From Thermodesulfovibrio sp. (GTDB taxonomy: Bacteria > Nitrospirota > Thermodesulfovibrionia > Thermodesulfovibrionales > UBA6898), in NCBI GenBank assembly GCA_013824615.1, contig PNOC01000004.1, positions 1 through 64,000 on the forward strand: 64,000 nucleotides of DNA, in the 5' to 3' direction. Under the pieces are notes generated by a model. It searched no databases, had not been told where the DNA came from, and saw nothing but the letters and a program-made list of their open reading frames with translations. A program made the position numbers and the translations under genes. Positions 1-7,606 of the stretch are shown here, piece after piece. Position 1 is the first letter of the stretch; the number at the start of each line of letters is the position of its first letter.

Positions 1-342
1 CGCCACCACCTGCAGTTCTCCCTGAACCTGGGCGACAACCCCGGTGACCTTCGCGTTCTTGTCAATACGTGGCGGCAGGGTCATATTGCCCGGCGCAAGA
101 TTGATAAAGACCTGTCCGGTCGCATCCTGCAGCACAAACCAGCAGCCGTTCGAACCACACTGGGTAAATACCTTCCCTTCAATCGTCACTTTCTTTCCAA
201 CAGCATTGCTGTCGAGGAAGATGTCCTTGATCTTGACGGCAGCGATCTTTTTATCCACACCCGCCCCGAATTTCTCAACTGAACAGCCGAGAAGAGAAAA
301 AATAACCAATACTGTCAGCAATACTGAAAGCGTCATTTTCAT
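1..342 (-). CDS. OB-fold lipoprotein, 3' end cut by window edge
   Basis: The frame is open from an ATG at 342 down to base 1 with no stop, so the C-terminus lies outside the window (114 codons seen). It begins with a lipoprotein signal: MKMTLSVLLTVLVIFSLLGC, with Cys20 as the probable lipidated residue. The mature part has the run VTIEGKVFTQCGSNGCWFVL followed by QDATGQVFINL, a pattern typical of small periplasmic OB-fold (tRNA_anti-like or DUF4920-like) proteins. A role in binding ligands or metal is only a family-level guess. It is transcribed in the same direction as the histidine kinase upstream, with a 117-nt gap. Confidence 0.75.
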   Translation of the reverse strand, partial: MKMTLSVLLTVLVIFSLLGCSVEKFGAGVDKKIAAVKIKDIFLDSNAVGKKVTIEGKVFTQCGSNGCWFVLQDATGQVFINLAPGNMTLPPRIDKNAKVTGVVAQVQGELQVVA

Positions 343-459
343 ACCGAACCTCGCAAAAAATACCGTGGAATTTATTGTAAAGATTTTATAATGCATGGCA
401 GATATGAAGAAAATATGAATAACGCGGAATGAAAATCAGGCCACGGCCATTTTCAATAA

Positions 460-2175
460 CTATGCAGCCGAACGAAGCGGCAAACCAATCAGCACAGTCG
501 TTCCCCGGCCCTCCTCGCTGTCTATGCTGATATAGCCTCCGTGCTGTTCAACAATCTGCTTGACGATATAGAGACCCAGTCCGGTGCCCTTCCCTTTTTC
601 TTTGGTCGTATAGAACGGCAGGAATATCTGGTGTCTGATGCTGTCTTTGATCCCGTGACCTGTATCGGAAAAAGAGGCCTCCGCAAACCTTCCATCCCCC
701 GAAATTTTTGTTGTCATGGTCAGTATCCCCTGCTTCTCCATCGCATGGAGTGCATTGATCTGGAGATTTCTGACCACCTGCTCAAGCAGCATCTCATCGC
801 CGATTATGACTATTTCTGCGCTCGTGTATCTTCTGACCACAGTGCAAAGTTTAAACATACCGCTGACCTCAAGCAGTTCCGTTACCCTGTCAAGGAACCG
901 GTGGAAAGGAATTTCTTTCATCTCAGGCGTCTGAGGCTTGCCAAGGGCCAGGAGATTATTCCCATGGAGATGCAGACGCTGGGTCTGTGAACTAAAAACC
1001 TCAGCGCACTTTATTGTAAGCTCGTCGTTTCCGTCCCTCATCAGAAGCATTTCTGAATATCCCAGTAAACTGCTGAGGATGTTGTTGATCTCATGGTCGA
1101 TGCTTCCGGCAATGACCGACACGGTAGCCATTTTCTCGGACTGGAGCAACTGCGCCTGCATGGCCTTCCGCTCAGAGATATCGCGCATAAAACCGGTTAC
1201 CATCAGACCGCTGTCAGTCCCTGAAACCGAGAGTGTCACCTCCATCGGGAAGGCAGCGCCATGGTGCTTCCGCCCCCTGACTTCAAAAGGCTCTCCACAC
1301 CCCTTATCGCCGCACTTCAGGCAATCATCCTGGGCTTTCTGATACCGTGCATGGTCATCTTCATGGACAAGCTCCATGACAGACTTACCCAGCATGCTCT
1401 CAACCGGCCAGCCAAATATCCGCTCAGCCGCATCGTTGAACAGAACAATCCCGCCTTTTTCGTCCACCGAAATGATCCCGTCATGTGCAGACCTGACCAG
1501 GCTGCTGTATTTTGCCTGAGACCTCACAATTTCACGGTGCTGAAAATCAATGCGTCTCGACGCCCGCCACACAATGCCAAAGAACGTGACATACAGGAGA
1601 GTGAAGCCACCGGCCATCGATTTCCAGACCAGGCTTTTCCTCTGGCCGATAGCGAGAGAAAGGTCCTTGATGTTCTGGTAAATCTCGATGACTGCGTCAA
1701 CGCCGGTACCGTTTGTGAAAGACACCGGAACATAGAGTTCAAGAAGCCTGCCGTAGTTCCTCTCCGAGACATGCTCCAGTTTTGACAGTGAGCTGATGCC
1801 TGAGATTGTCCTGCCGGAAATCGCCTCCTGAAGCTCCCGGTTATCAGGAAATTTCAGACCGACAGCGTCCCTGCTGTCAGCCCATAGAACCGTACCATCA
1901 ATTCCCCATATCTTGATCCTCTCAACATTCTTACCCAAAGTCAGGTGCTCAACCCGCCTGGAAAACAGATCGTAGGCATCCCCGACCTTGGCTGAACGGA
2001 AGTCTTCAACCCCGAATTCATGGCGAACCTCTTCAATAACAAGTGCAGCAGTCGTCTGTTTCGACTCCTCAACCATAAAACGCTCAAGACTGTTTGTGAT
2101 GATATAGCCCAGTGAATATCCGAATACACAAAAAGCCACTAGACAGATAAGGGAGAATTTTTGAAGCAGCGTCAT
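460..2175 (-). CDS. PAS-domain sensor histidine kinase
   Basis: Membrane sensor kinase of about 571 residues. An N-terminal TM helix (about residues 8-28) and a second one near 190-205 enclose a periplasmic sensor of about 150 residues. A PAS domain follows (YSSLVRSAHDGIISVDEKGG onward), then a His box IAGSIDHEINNILSSLLGY, an N box (NLQINALHAM), and the G1 and F/G2 ATP-lid motifs (DTGHGI, FLPFYTTKEKGKGTGLGL). The PAS domain carries an unusual CLKCGDKGC cluster. I prefer the ATG at 2175: AGGAGGT (2185-2191) lies 9 nt upstream, while the in-frame TTG at 2181 is only 3 nt away. No cognate response regulator is adjacent, so the target is unknown. It is divergent from terC. Confidence 0.9.
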   Translation of the reverse strand: MTLLQKFSLICLVAFCVFGYSLGYIITNSLERFMVEESKQTTAALVIEEVRHEFGVEDFRSAKVGDAYDLFSRRVEHLTLGKNVERIKIWGIDGTVLWADSRDAVGLKFPDNRELQEAISGRTISGISSLSKLEHVSERNYGRLLELYVPVSFTNGTGVDAVIEIYQNIKDLSLAIGQRKSLVWKSMAGGFTLLYVTFFGIVWRASRRIDFQHREIVRSQAKYSSLVRSAHDGIISVDEKGGIVLFNDAAERIFGWPVESMLGKSVMELVHEDDHARYQKAQDDCLKCGDKGCGEPFEVRGRKHHGAAFPMEVTLSVSGTDSGLMVTGFMRDISERKAMQAQLLQSEKMATVSVIAGSIDHEINNILSSLLGYSEMLLMRDGNDELTIKCAEVFSSQTQRLHLHGNNLLALGKPQTPEMKEIPFHRFLDRVTELLEVSGMFKLCTVVRRYTSAEIVIIGDEMLLEQVVRNLQINALHAMEKQGILTMTTKISGDGRFAEASFSDTGHGIKDSIRHQIFLPFYTTKEKGKGTGLGLYIVKQIVEQHGGYISIDSEEGRGTTVLIGLPLRSAA

Positions 2176-2421
2176 CCGCAATGGACCTCCTGACAGGCCT
2201 TATTCATTTCAGCCGCAAGGCCTCCCAAACTACACGAAAACTGAAAATGCAATGGATATTTATAACAAAACCACAATACATTATATGGTACGTTAACATA
2301 GATTTCACAAAACTGAAATCGCGACTGCAGGATGCGGTAACAGGACTTATATATCATCGAATCCGGCACGGGTACGTCATTACCAGGTTGCAGGGCCGAA
2401 GCAGAGTTTCATAATGACTTA

Positions 2422-2459
2422 TGCTACAATTAACTGCTTTTCCGGCCTTCCGGAAAAGC
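2422..2459 (+). promoter_or_regulatory. Extended -10 promoter and leader hairpin of terC
   Basis: TGC-TACAAT at 2422-2430 fits an extended -10 element (TGnTATAAT), with no good -35. A perfect 10-bp inverted repeat follows, GCTTTTCCGG / CCGGAAAAGC with a CCTT loop (2436-2459). It would sit at the very 5' end of the predicted transcript, as a stability hairpin or protein site. The rest of the 2176-2493 gap holds the kinase ribosome-binding site and nothing else I recognise; there is no manganese riboswitch here. Confidence 0.5.
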
Positions 2460-2493
2460 CGCCTGATGCTGAACAACGATTGAAGGAGATACG

Positions 2494-3225
2494 ATGGAAT
2501 GGATAACTGACCCGCAGATATGGATAAGCCTTGCGACGCTGACTGCACTTGAGATCATTCTGGGAATCGACAACATTGTCGTAATCTCGATCCTCTCGAA
2601 CAAACTGCCTCACGCCCAGCAGGCCAAGGCACGCTCCATAGGGATTGCACTGGCCCTGATAACGCGTCTCCTGCTTCTGCTGAGCATTGTCTGGCTTGCC
2701 GGTCTTACGGCACCCCTGTTTACGCTTCTGGATAACCAGATATCGGTCCGGGATCTTATCATGCTCGGCGGTGGGCTTTTTCTTCTGGTCAAGGGCACCC
2801 ATGAGATACACGGGGTTTTTGAAAAAGAGGAGGAACCCAGTTCACTTCAGGGGAAAAACTCATTCAATGCCGTTGTCACCCAGATCGTTGCCCTGGACAT
2901 CGTCTTTTCACTCGACTCAGTCATTACGGCAATCGGCATGGCACAGAAGACCGGGGTCATGGTCGCTGCGGTTATCATCGCCCTGGTTATCATGCTGGTC
3001 GCTGCCGGCACGATCAGCGCCTTTATTCACCGGCACCCTTCCCTGAAAATGTTGGCGCTGAGTTTTCTCCTGATGGTAGGGGTGACGCTCATCGCAGAAG
3101 GGCTTGAATTCCATTTTCCAAAGGGGTATATCTATTTTGCCATGGCCTTCTCAGGCCTTGTCGAGACTCTGAACCTGCTTTCGGGAAACAGAAAAAAAGA
3201 AATCCCGGCAGAGGTCAAATCCTGA
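2494..3225 (+). CDS. terC: TerC family integral membrane protein
   Basis: A 243-residue polytopic protein starting MEWITDPQIWISLATLTALE, with the TerC/YgdQ hallmarks: LEIILGIDNIVVIS in TM1-2 and a second acidic motif, VALDIVFSLDSVITAIGMA, near residues 132-150. These Asp/Glu-containing helices are the likely cation path. TerC-family proteins export manganese or help metallate exported enzymes (family knowledge). A GAAGGAG Shine-Dalgarno precedes the ATG. The stop overlaps the start of the next gene by 1 nt, so the two are translationally coupled. With the Gdt1-type exporter and the manganese riboswitch downstream, a role in Mn(II) homeostasis is the best inference. Confidence 0.93.
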   Translation: MEWITDPQIWISLATLTALEIILGIDNIVVISILSNKLPHAQQAKARSIGIALALITRLLLLLSIVWLAGLTAPLFTLLDNQISVRDLIMLGGGLFLLVKGTHEIHGVFEKEEEPSSLQGKNSFNAVVTQIVALDIVFSLDSVITAIGMAQKTGVMVAAVIIALVIMLVAAGTISAFIHRHPSLKMLALSFLLMVGVTLIAEGLEFHFPKGYIYFAMAFSGLVETLNLLSGNRKKEIPAEVKS

Positions 3226-3926
3226 TGACCGCATTTGTTGGTTCCCTGATCTTTGTGGTGCTTGCGGAGATGGGAGACAAGACCCAGCTTCTTGCCATGG
3301 CCTTTGCCTGCAAATTTCGCTGGCAAACAGTCATGTGGGGAGTGCTTGTTGCAACTGCGGCCAACCATCTTCTTGCCGCTGTCGTGGGCAGCTACCTTGC
3401 CTCAGTTGTTCCCATGTCCTATATCAAAGTTGCAGCAGCAGCCTCATTTATTATCTTTGGCCTCTGGACCATCCGCGGCGATACTCTGGAGGGAGAGGAC
3501 AAGAAGTACAACTTCAGCCCGTTCTGGACCGTGACGATCGCCTTTTTCATGGCTGAGATGGGTGACAAAACACAACTTGCAACGATTGCGCTTGCCGTTA
3601 AGTATAACACCATATTTACCGTATGGATGGGTACAACTCTTGGCATGATTATCGCGGACGGGTTTGGCATTATTGTCGGCAATGTAATGGGCAAACATAT
3701 CCCTGAGCGGACGATCAAATGGGTTTCAGCCCTGATATTTATAGCGTTTGGCGGATATGGACTTTACGAAAATCTGCCACAACATATATGGAGTCCGGCG
3801 ATAATAATTGGAAGCCTTATGGCACTTGCGGCAGCCATGTATGTCGTTGCACGGTTAGGCGCGGGGAGAGCAACTCAGTTCCCTGTATGTGAAACAAAAG
3901 AGGCCCTTACATCAGATAAGGATTGA
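3225..3926 (+). CDS. mneA: Gdt1/UPF0016 family manganese exporter (MneA-like)
   Basis: A 233-residue, six-TM protein made of two homologous halves, each with the family signature E-x-G-D-K-[TS]: VLAEMGDKTQLLAMAFA near residue 15 and FMAEMGDKTQLATIALA near residue 111. These acidic pairs form the cation site. Bacterial members such as Vibrio MneA export Mn(II), and relatives in eukaryotes move Mn/Ca into the Golgi. The start codon overlaps the terC stop (TGATG), so the genes form a two-gene unit. A decayed copy of its 5' end lies 30-130 nt downstream of its stop. The substrate assignment rests on family and on the nearby Mn riboswitch; the exact ion is not proven. Confidence 0.88.
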   Translation: MTAFVGSLIFVVLAEMGDKTQLLAMAFACKFRWQTVMWGVLVATAANHLLAAVVGSYLASVVPMSYIKVAAAASFIIFGLWTIRGDTLEGEDKKYNFSPFWTVTIAFFMAEMGDKTQLATIALAVKYNTIFTVWMGTTLGMIIADGFGIIVGNVMGKHIPERTIKWVSALIFIAFGGYGLYENLPQHIWSPAIIIGSLMALAAAMYVVARLGAGRATQFPVCETKEALTSDKD

Positions 3927-3954
3927 CACGAACCACAAGAAAGATCTGAGCGGC

Positions 3955-4092
3955 ATAAAGGTCAAATACTGATGACAGCCTTTATTACTTTCCCGATTTT
4001 TTTGTTCTGACTGAGGTGGGAAACAGGCCCGTTCCTTGCCATGGCCTTCTCAGGCATTGCCGGGAAACTGAACCTGCCTGCGGGATATTTAA
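3955..4092 (+). pseudogene. Chimeric relic: Gdt1-type 5' end fused to terC 3' end
   Basis: Bases about 3959-4050 align with the start region of the intact exporter (3211-3304), including AGGTCAAATNCTGATGAC and TTGCCATGGCCTT. After that shared CCATGGCCTT the sequence instead follows the 3' end of terC (3140-3188): CCATGGCCTTCTCAGGC is identical and CTGAACCTGC recurs. The exporter-like frame starts at ATGACAGCC (3972) and stops after 12 codons, and a frameshift follows, so it is not functional. This looks like the scar of an unequal crossover at the motif shared by the two genes. Confidence 0.7.
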
Positions 4093-4116
4093 ATAAGGTG
4101 TTAAAGCAACGGCCGC

Positions 4117-4145
4117 TTGACTTAAGCTTTTTTTTAGGTTAGTGT
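4117..4145 (+). promoter_or_regulatory. Possible promoter of the riboswitch transcript
   Basis: TTGACT (4117-4122) is followed after 17 nt by TAGTGT (4140-4145), a good -35 with a weak -10. Its position just ahead of the riboswitch aptamer supports a separate transcript for the zinc-ribbon and ATPase genes, distinct from terC-exporter. Confidence 0.35.
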
Positions 4146-4149
4146 AAAC

Positions 4150-4250
4150 CGATCAAAGGGGAGTAGCTGAATCGATGGCTGTCGTCAGCACGGTCTGAAC
4201 AGACCCGGCACTGTCGGTTAGGTAAAACTAACAAGCAAGACCTTTGTCAC
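4150..4250 (+). promoter_or_regulatory. yybP-ykoY manganese riboswitch aptamer
   Basis: The conserved yybP-ykoY elements appear in order: CAAAGGGGAGTAGC (4154-4167), the GTCGTCAGCACGGTC segment (4181-4195) and GGTAAAACTAACAAGC (4221-4236). The closing helix P1 can form between CAAAGG (4154-4159) and CCTTTG (4241-4246). In characterised members Mn(II) binds between the two loops and stabilises this helix. Here the 3' strand of P1 is also the 5' strand of the terminator, so metal binding should prevent termination and switch on the downstream zinc-ribbon and P-type ATPase genes. Class recognition is strong; the ON direction is inferred from the overlapping stems. Confidence 0.92.
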
Positions 4251-4280
4251 GGAATTATCTGTGACAAAGGTCTTTTTTTT
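4239..4280 (+). terminator. Riboswitch expression-platform terminator
   Basis: Perfect 12-bp stem GACCTTTGTCAC (4239-4250) / GTGACAAAGGTC (4261-4272) followed by eight T residues. It shares CCTTTG with aptamer helix P1, so the two folds are mutually exclusive. Confidence 0.93.
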
Positions 4281-4360
4281 GGGTTAAACTGCAGTAGAAA
4301 GGAGTGCTTGAGTTCGGCACGAAAACGTTGCGGCAAATATAAAAAAAGGAGAAAATATCA

Positions 4361-4660
4361 ATGAAACCAAGCGAGAGAGAAGCAGAGTACATTGCAAAGA
4401 TGGAGTTTGACAAAAGGAAGAAGATCGAGGAGGAAAAACACCGCCAGCTTAAGGAAGAAGAAAAAAAACAGCTTAAAGAACTTCATGACATGAGATGTCC
4501 CAAATGCGGGATGGAGCTGATAGAGATTGATTACAAGGCAATAAAAGTAGACAAATGCTCTGAGTGTGACGGGATCTGGCTCGATGCCGGCGAACTTGAG
4601 GCCGTTGCAAAACTCGAAAAATCAGGACTTGATAAACTATTCAGCGTATTCACGAAGTGA
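4361..4660 (+). CDS. TFIIB-type zinc-ribbon protein
   Basis: A 99-residue protein with two parts. Residues 1-44 are a highly charged Lys/Glu helix or coiled coil. Residues 46-90 are a zf-TFIIB ribbon with two Cys pairs (RCPKCGMELIEI and DKCSECDGIWLDAGELE). The CDGIWLDxGEL signature is typical of this small-protein family, whose biochemical role is largely unknown. It is the first gene after the manganese riboswitch and is followed 37 nt later by a P-type ATPase. Co-expression suggests a metal-binding accessory or sensor for the pump, but this is inference. An AAAGGAG-type ribosome site precedes the ATG. Confidence 0.85.
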   Translation: MKPSEREAEYIAKMEFDKRKKIEEEKHRQLKEEEKKQLKELHDMRCPKCGMELIEIDYKAIKVDKCSECDGIWLDAGELEAVAKLEKSGLDKLFSVFTK

Positions 4661-4697
4661 TTTCCCGGCAGGCACTAGTCGGAAACAGGAGATAGTA

Positions 4698-7328
4698 ATG
4701 CACTGGCACAGGAAAACAGTAGAGGAGACCCTCACAGAACTCGGCACCTCTGCTGAGGGTCTATCCCGCGATGAGGCTCAGAAGCGGCTGCTCGAATACG
4801 GCCCGAATGAATTGACGGAGAAAGAAAAGAAGACACCGCTCATGATGTTCCTTGACCAGTTCAGGGACTTCATGATCCTCGTTCTGATCGCCGCAGCGCT
4901 TATTTCGGGCTTTATCGGCGAACTATCCGACACCATCGCCATTGTGGTTATTGTCGTTTTGAACGCGGTCGTCGGTTTTATCCAGGAGTATCGGGCTGAA
5001 AAGGCCATGGCAGCGCTTAAAAAAATGTCTGCGCCGTCCGCTACGGTCATGCGCAACGGCATGCCCGAAACCATACCCGCCTCCGGACTCGTGCCGGGAG
5101 ACCTGGTCATGCTCGAGGCAGGGAAGATCGTCCCGGCTGATATGCGACTGATAGAAGCTGCAGGTTTCAGGGTGGAAGAGGCGGCGCTCACCGGTGAATC
5201 CGAACCCGTGCAAAAACATACTGAAGAACTGCGCGATGAACAACTGTCCCTTGGCGACAGAAAGAACACAGCCTACAAAGGTACGATAGTGACCTTCGGA
5301 CGCGGCGCCGGCATTGTCGTGGACACCGGCATGGATACAGAACTCGGAAGAATCGCTTCCATGCTGCAGGAGGAGGAAGAGGTGAAGACCCCTCTTCAGA
5401 AAAGACTCGCCAGCTTTGGACAGAAACTGGCCTTTGCCGTCCTCGCCATATGCGGCATTGTTCTTGGCATAGGCATTATGAGGGGAGAGCCCCCCCTGCT
5501 GATGCTCCTCACCGCCATTTCGCTTGCTGTCGCTGCCATTCCGGAGGCCTTACCTGCGGTGATAACGATCTCCCTTGCCCTCGGGGCGAAGAAGCTGATT
5601 CTGCAACACGCCCTGATCAGGAAACTGCCGGCGGTGGAGACACTCGGTTCGGTCACCTATATCTGCTCTGACAAGACAGGAACTCTTACGCTGAACCGGA
5701 TGACTGTCGAGGAGATATATGTGGATGGGAAGATCTCCCGGGGTCAACAGGCAAAGGACCGGGGGCAGGAAAAAAGTATGATCGCCCCATATCCCTTATT
5801 CATGACAGCCCTCGCCTTAAGTAATGATGCACAGGCAGGCTCTGACGGCCTGGTTATAGGCGACCCGACAGAAACAGCTCTTTACGAGTTCGCACGGCAG
5901 GGTGGGTATGAGAAAAAAAACCTGGAACAAAAATACCCGAGAAGGGCCGAAATACCATTCGACGCAGACAGAAAATGTATGACGACCTTTCACCAGTGGC
6001 CGGACGGCAAATTCGTCTCGATCACCAAGGGAGCAATAGATGTTCTGCTTGACAGGTCGTCGAATCTCTTAACCGCAGAAGGCCTAAGGGATATCGACGC
6101 TGCCGCAATCCACGTGATCAACAATAAGATGGCTGCTGACGGTCTGAGGGTGCTCAGCATAGCAATGAGAACCTGGGACTCCCTGCCTGCTGATATGTCC
6201 GCCAGGGCAGTTGAGACTGGTCTTACCGTGCTGGGCCTTGCCGGTATGATGGACCCGCCGCGGGAAGAGGCGAAAGAGGCCGTGCGCTTATGCAAGGCAG
6301 CCGGGATCAGGCCGGTCATGATAACCGGCGACCACCCGATCACCGCAAGGGTCATCGCTGAAAGACTGGGCATCATCGAGGACGACTCAAAAGCCATAAT
6401 CACGGGGCGGGAACTGGATAACCTGTCTCTTGAGGAATTCGAGGAAAGGGTCGAGCATATCAGGGTATACGCCCGCGTCGCCCCTGAGCAGAAATTAAAA
6501 ATTGTAAAAGCGCTGCAGGACAAAGGCCAGTTCGTCGCCATGACCGGGGACGGGGTGAATGATGCGCCGGCGCTGAAGAGGGCGGACATCGGGATAGCGA
6601 TGGGCATTACCGGGACGGATGTTTCCAAGGAAGCTGCCCATATGATCCTCCTGGACGATAATTTTGCCACTATTGTAAAAGCGGTCAGGGAAGGTCGAAA
6701 GATATATGACAATATACGGAAATTCATCAGGTATCTCCTGACCACAAACTCGGGTGAGATATGGACCCTCTTCCTGGCCCCGCTTGTCGGCCTGCCCATA
6801 CCCCTGCTGCCGATCCATCTGCTCTGGATCAACCTTGTCACCGACGGACTTCCCGCCCTGGCCCTGTCTGCCGAACCGGCTGAGGGAGATGTCATGAACA
6901 GACCTCCTCGCCATCCCAAGGAGAGCATCTTCAGTCATGGACTGGGGGCCCATGCAGTATGGGTAGGCCTCCTTATGGGTGCTGTCGTCCTGTCAGTTCA
7001 GGCCTGGGCAATAAAAACAGAGCATACCCACTGGCAGACCATGGTCTTTACCGTTCTTTGCCTGACTCAGTTGGGTCACGTTCTTGCCATACGCTCGGAA
7101 AAGGCATCCCTATTCACCATAGGAATATTTTCGAACAAGTATCTTTTGGGCGCCGTACTGCTGACCTTCATCCTCCAAATGGCTACGATCTATTTACCGG
7201 CACTGAATACCATCTTCAAGACCGAACCGCTGACTCTGTACGAACTGCTGATTACTCTGGCATTGTCTTCGGTGGTGTTTATGGCCGTAGAAATAGAAAA
7301 GTTCCTGAAAAGGCGGGGCATAGGGTAG
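4698..7328 (+). CDS. P2A-type cation-transporting ATPase (Ca2+/Mn2+ exporter)
   Basis: An 876-residue P-type ATPase. Order of parts: N-terminal cation-ATPase domain (MHWHRKTVEETLTELGTS), TM1-2, actuator domain with LTGES, TM4 motif AAIPEALPAV, phosphorylation motif CSDKTGTLT with Asp325, nucleotide domain, hinge MTGDGVNDAPALK, and TM5-10. Ion-site residues of the SERCA/PMR1 group are present: TTNSGEI in TM5 and NLVTDGLPALAL in TM6. Family members export Ca2+ and/or Mn2+ using ATP. The upstream riboswitch favours Mn2+, as known for YoaB-type pumps under yybP-ykoY control. I chose ATG 4698 because it follows an AGGAGAT site and matches the family N-terminus; the frame stays open 44 codons further upstream, inside the zinc-ribbon gene. 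Confidence 0.92.
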   Translation: MHWHRKTVEETLTELGTSAEGLSRDEAQKRLLEYGPNELTEKEKKTPLMMFLDQFRDFMILVLIAAALISGFIGELSDTIAIVVIVVLNAVVGFIQEYRAEKAMAALKKMSAPSATVMRNGMPETIPASGLVPGDLVMLEAGKIVPADMRLIEAAGFRVEEAALTGESEPVQKHTEELRDEQLSLGDRKNTAYKGTIVTFGRGAGIVVDTGMDTELGRIASMLQEEEEVKTPLQKRLASFGQKLAFAVLAICGIVLGIGIMRGEPPLLMLLTAISLAVAAIPEALPAVITISLALGAKKLILQHALIRKLPAVETLGSVTYICSDKTGTLTLNRMTVEEIYVDGKISRGQQAKDRGQEKSMIAPYPLFMTALALSNDAQAGSDGLVIGDPTETALYEFARQGGYEKKNLEQKYPRRAEIPFDADRKCMTTFHQWPDGKFVSITKGAIDVLLDRSSNLLTAEGLRDIDAAAIHVINNKMAADGLRVLSIAMRTWDSLPADMSARAVETGLTVLGLAGMMDPPREEAKEAVRLCKAAGIRPVMITGDHPITARVIAERLGIIEDDSKAIITGRELDNLSLEEFEERVEHIRVYARVAPEQKLKIVKALQDKGQFVAMTGDGVNDAPALKRADIGIAMGITGTDVSKEAAHMILLDDNFATIVKAVREGRKIYDNIRKFIRYLLTTNSGEIWTLFLAPLVGLPIPLLPIHLLWINLVTDGLPALALSAEPAEGDVMNRPPRHPKESIFSHGLGAHAVWVGLLMGAVVLSVQAWAIKTEHTHWQTMVFTVLCLTQLGHVLAIRSEKASLFTIGIFSNKYLLGAVLLTFILQMATIYLPALNTIFKTEPLTLYELLITLALSSVVFMAVEIEKFLKRRGIG

Positions 7329-7391
7329 CGGAAGCCTAATACCATGGATGGGGCCGAGCCACGTTTCCGGCTTGCTTTCCGGCTTGCTTTC

Positions 7392-7421
7392 TTGACATTA
7401 CCCGTGATTATGCGATAGTAT
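7392..7421 (+). promoter_or_regulatory. Sigma-70-type promoter of the putative small RNA
   Basis: A perfect TTGACA (7392-7397) is followed after 18 nt by TAGTAT (7416-7421). It is preceded by a short tandem repeat of TTTCCGGCTTGC (about 7366-7390). Predicted start about 7428; no coding frame follows. Confidence 0.7.
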
Positions 7422-7427
7422 GTAATT

Positions 7428-7578
7428 AGGAACAGGACAACAAAACTTCTTACGGGAAGTTTGAATATACAGCAACCTGTGCGGACATTCTACCCTCCAG
7501 TTCGCACAGTATTCCTGAGGGTTTTCCCCGATCCCCAGCCCTCAGGATGCAGGCCCTCGCCAGAGGGCCTTTTTTTTT
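7428..7578 (+). ncRNA. Putative small RNA with C-rich hairpin loops
   Basis: This gene-free stretch has a promoter at its start, an intrinsic terminator at its end and three hairpins between them. Hairpin 1 is AAACTTC/GAAGTTT (7443-7462). Hairpin 2 is CTGTGCGGA/TTCGCACAG (7477-7509) with a loop containing ACCCTCCAG. Hairpin 3 is CCTGAGGG/CCCTCAGG (7514-7546) with the loop TTTTCCCCGATCCCCAG. The CCTCC and CCCC runs in loops are complementary to Shine-Dalgarno sequences, as in known C-rich-loop regulatory RNAs. I see no 6S, SRP, tmRNA or RNase P signature. Length about 145-150 nt. It may act in trans on mRNAs; targets are unknown. Confidence 0.65.
7551..7578 (+). terminator. Intrinsic terminator of the small RNA
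   Basis: Stem AGGCCCTC/GAGGGCCT (7551-7558 and 7563-7570) with a GCCA loop and a run of T residues. It has no T run on the opposite strand, so it does not serve cdsA. Confidence 0.88.
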
Positions 7579-7606
7579 CCTCTGCCGCCTGAAGAAAACA
7601 GATTAC

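Noticed and set aside
2176-2181. TTG at 2181 as the histidine kinase start
   Set aside because: The AGGAGGT site is only 3 nt from it but 9 nt from the ATG at 2175.
5990-6928. A 312-codon frame on the minus strand
   Set aside because: It lies inside the P-type ATPase gene; Ser/Arg-rich shadow translation.
7428-7578. The C-rich RNA as 6S, SRP RNA, tmRNA or RNase P RNA
   Set aside because: None of the conserved core motifs of these RNAs is visible, and the hairpin layout differs.
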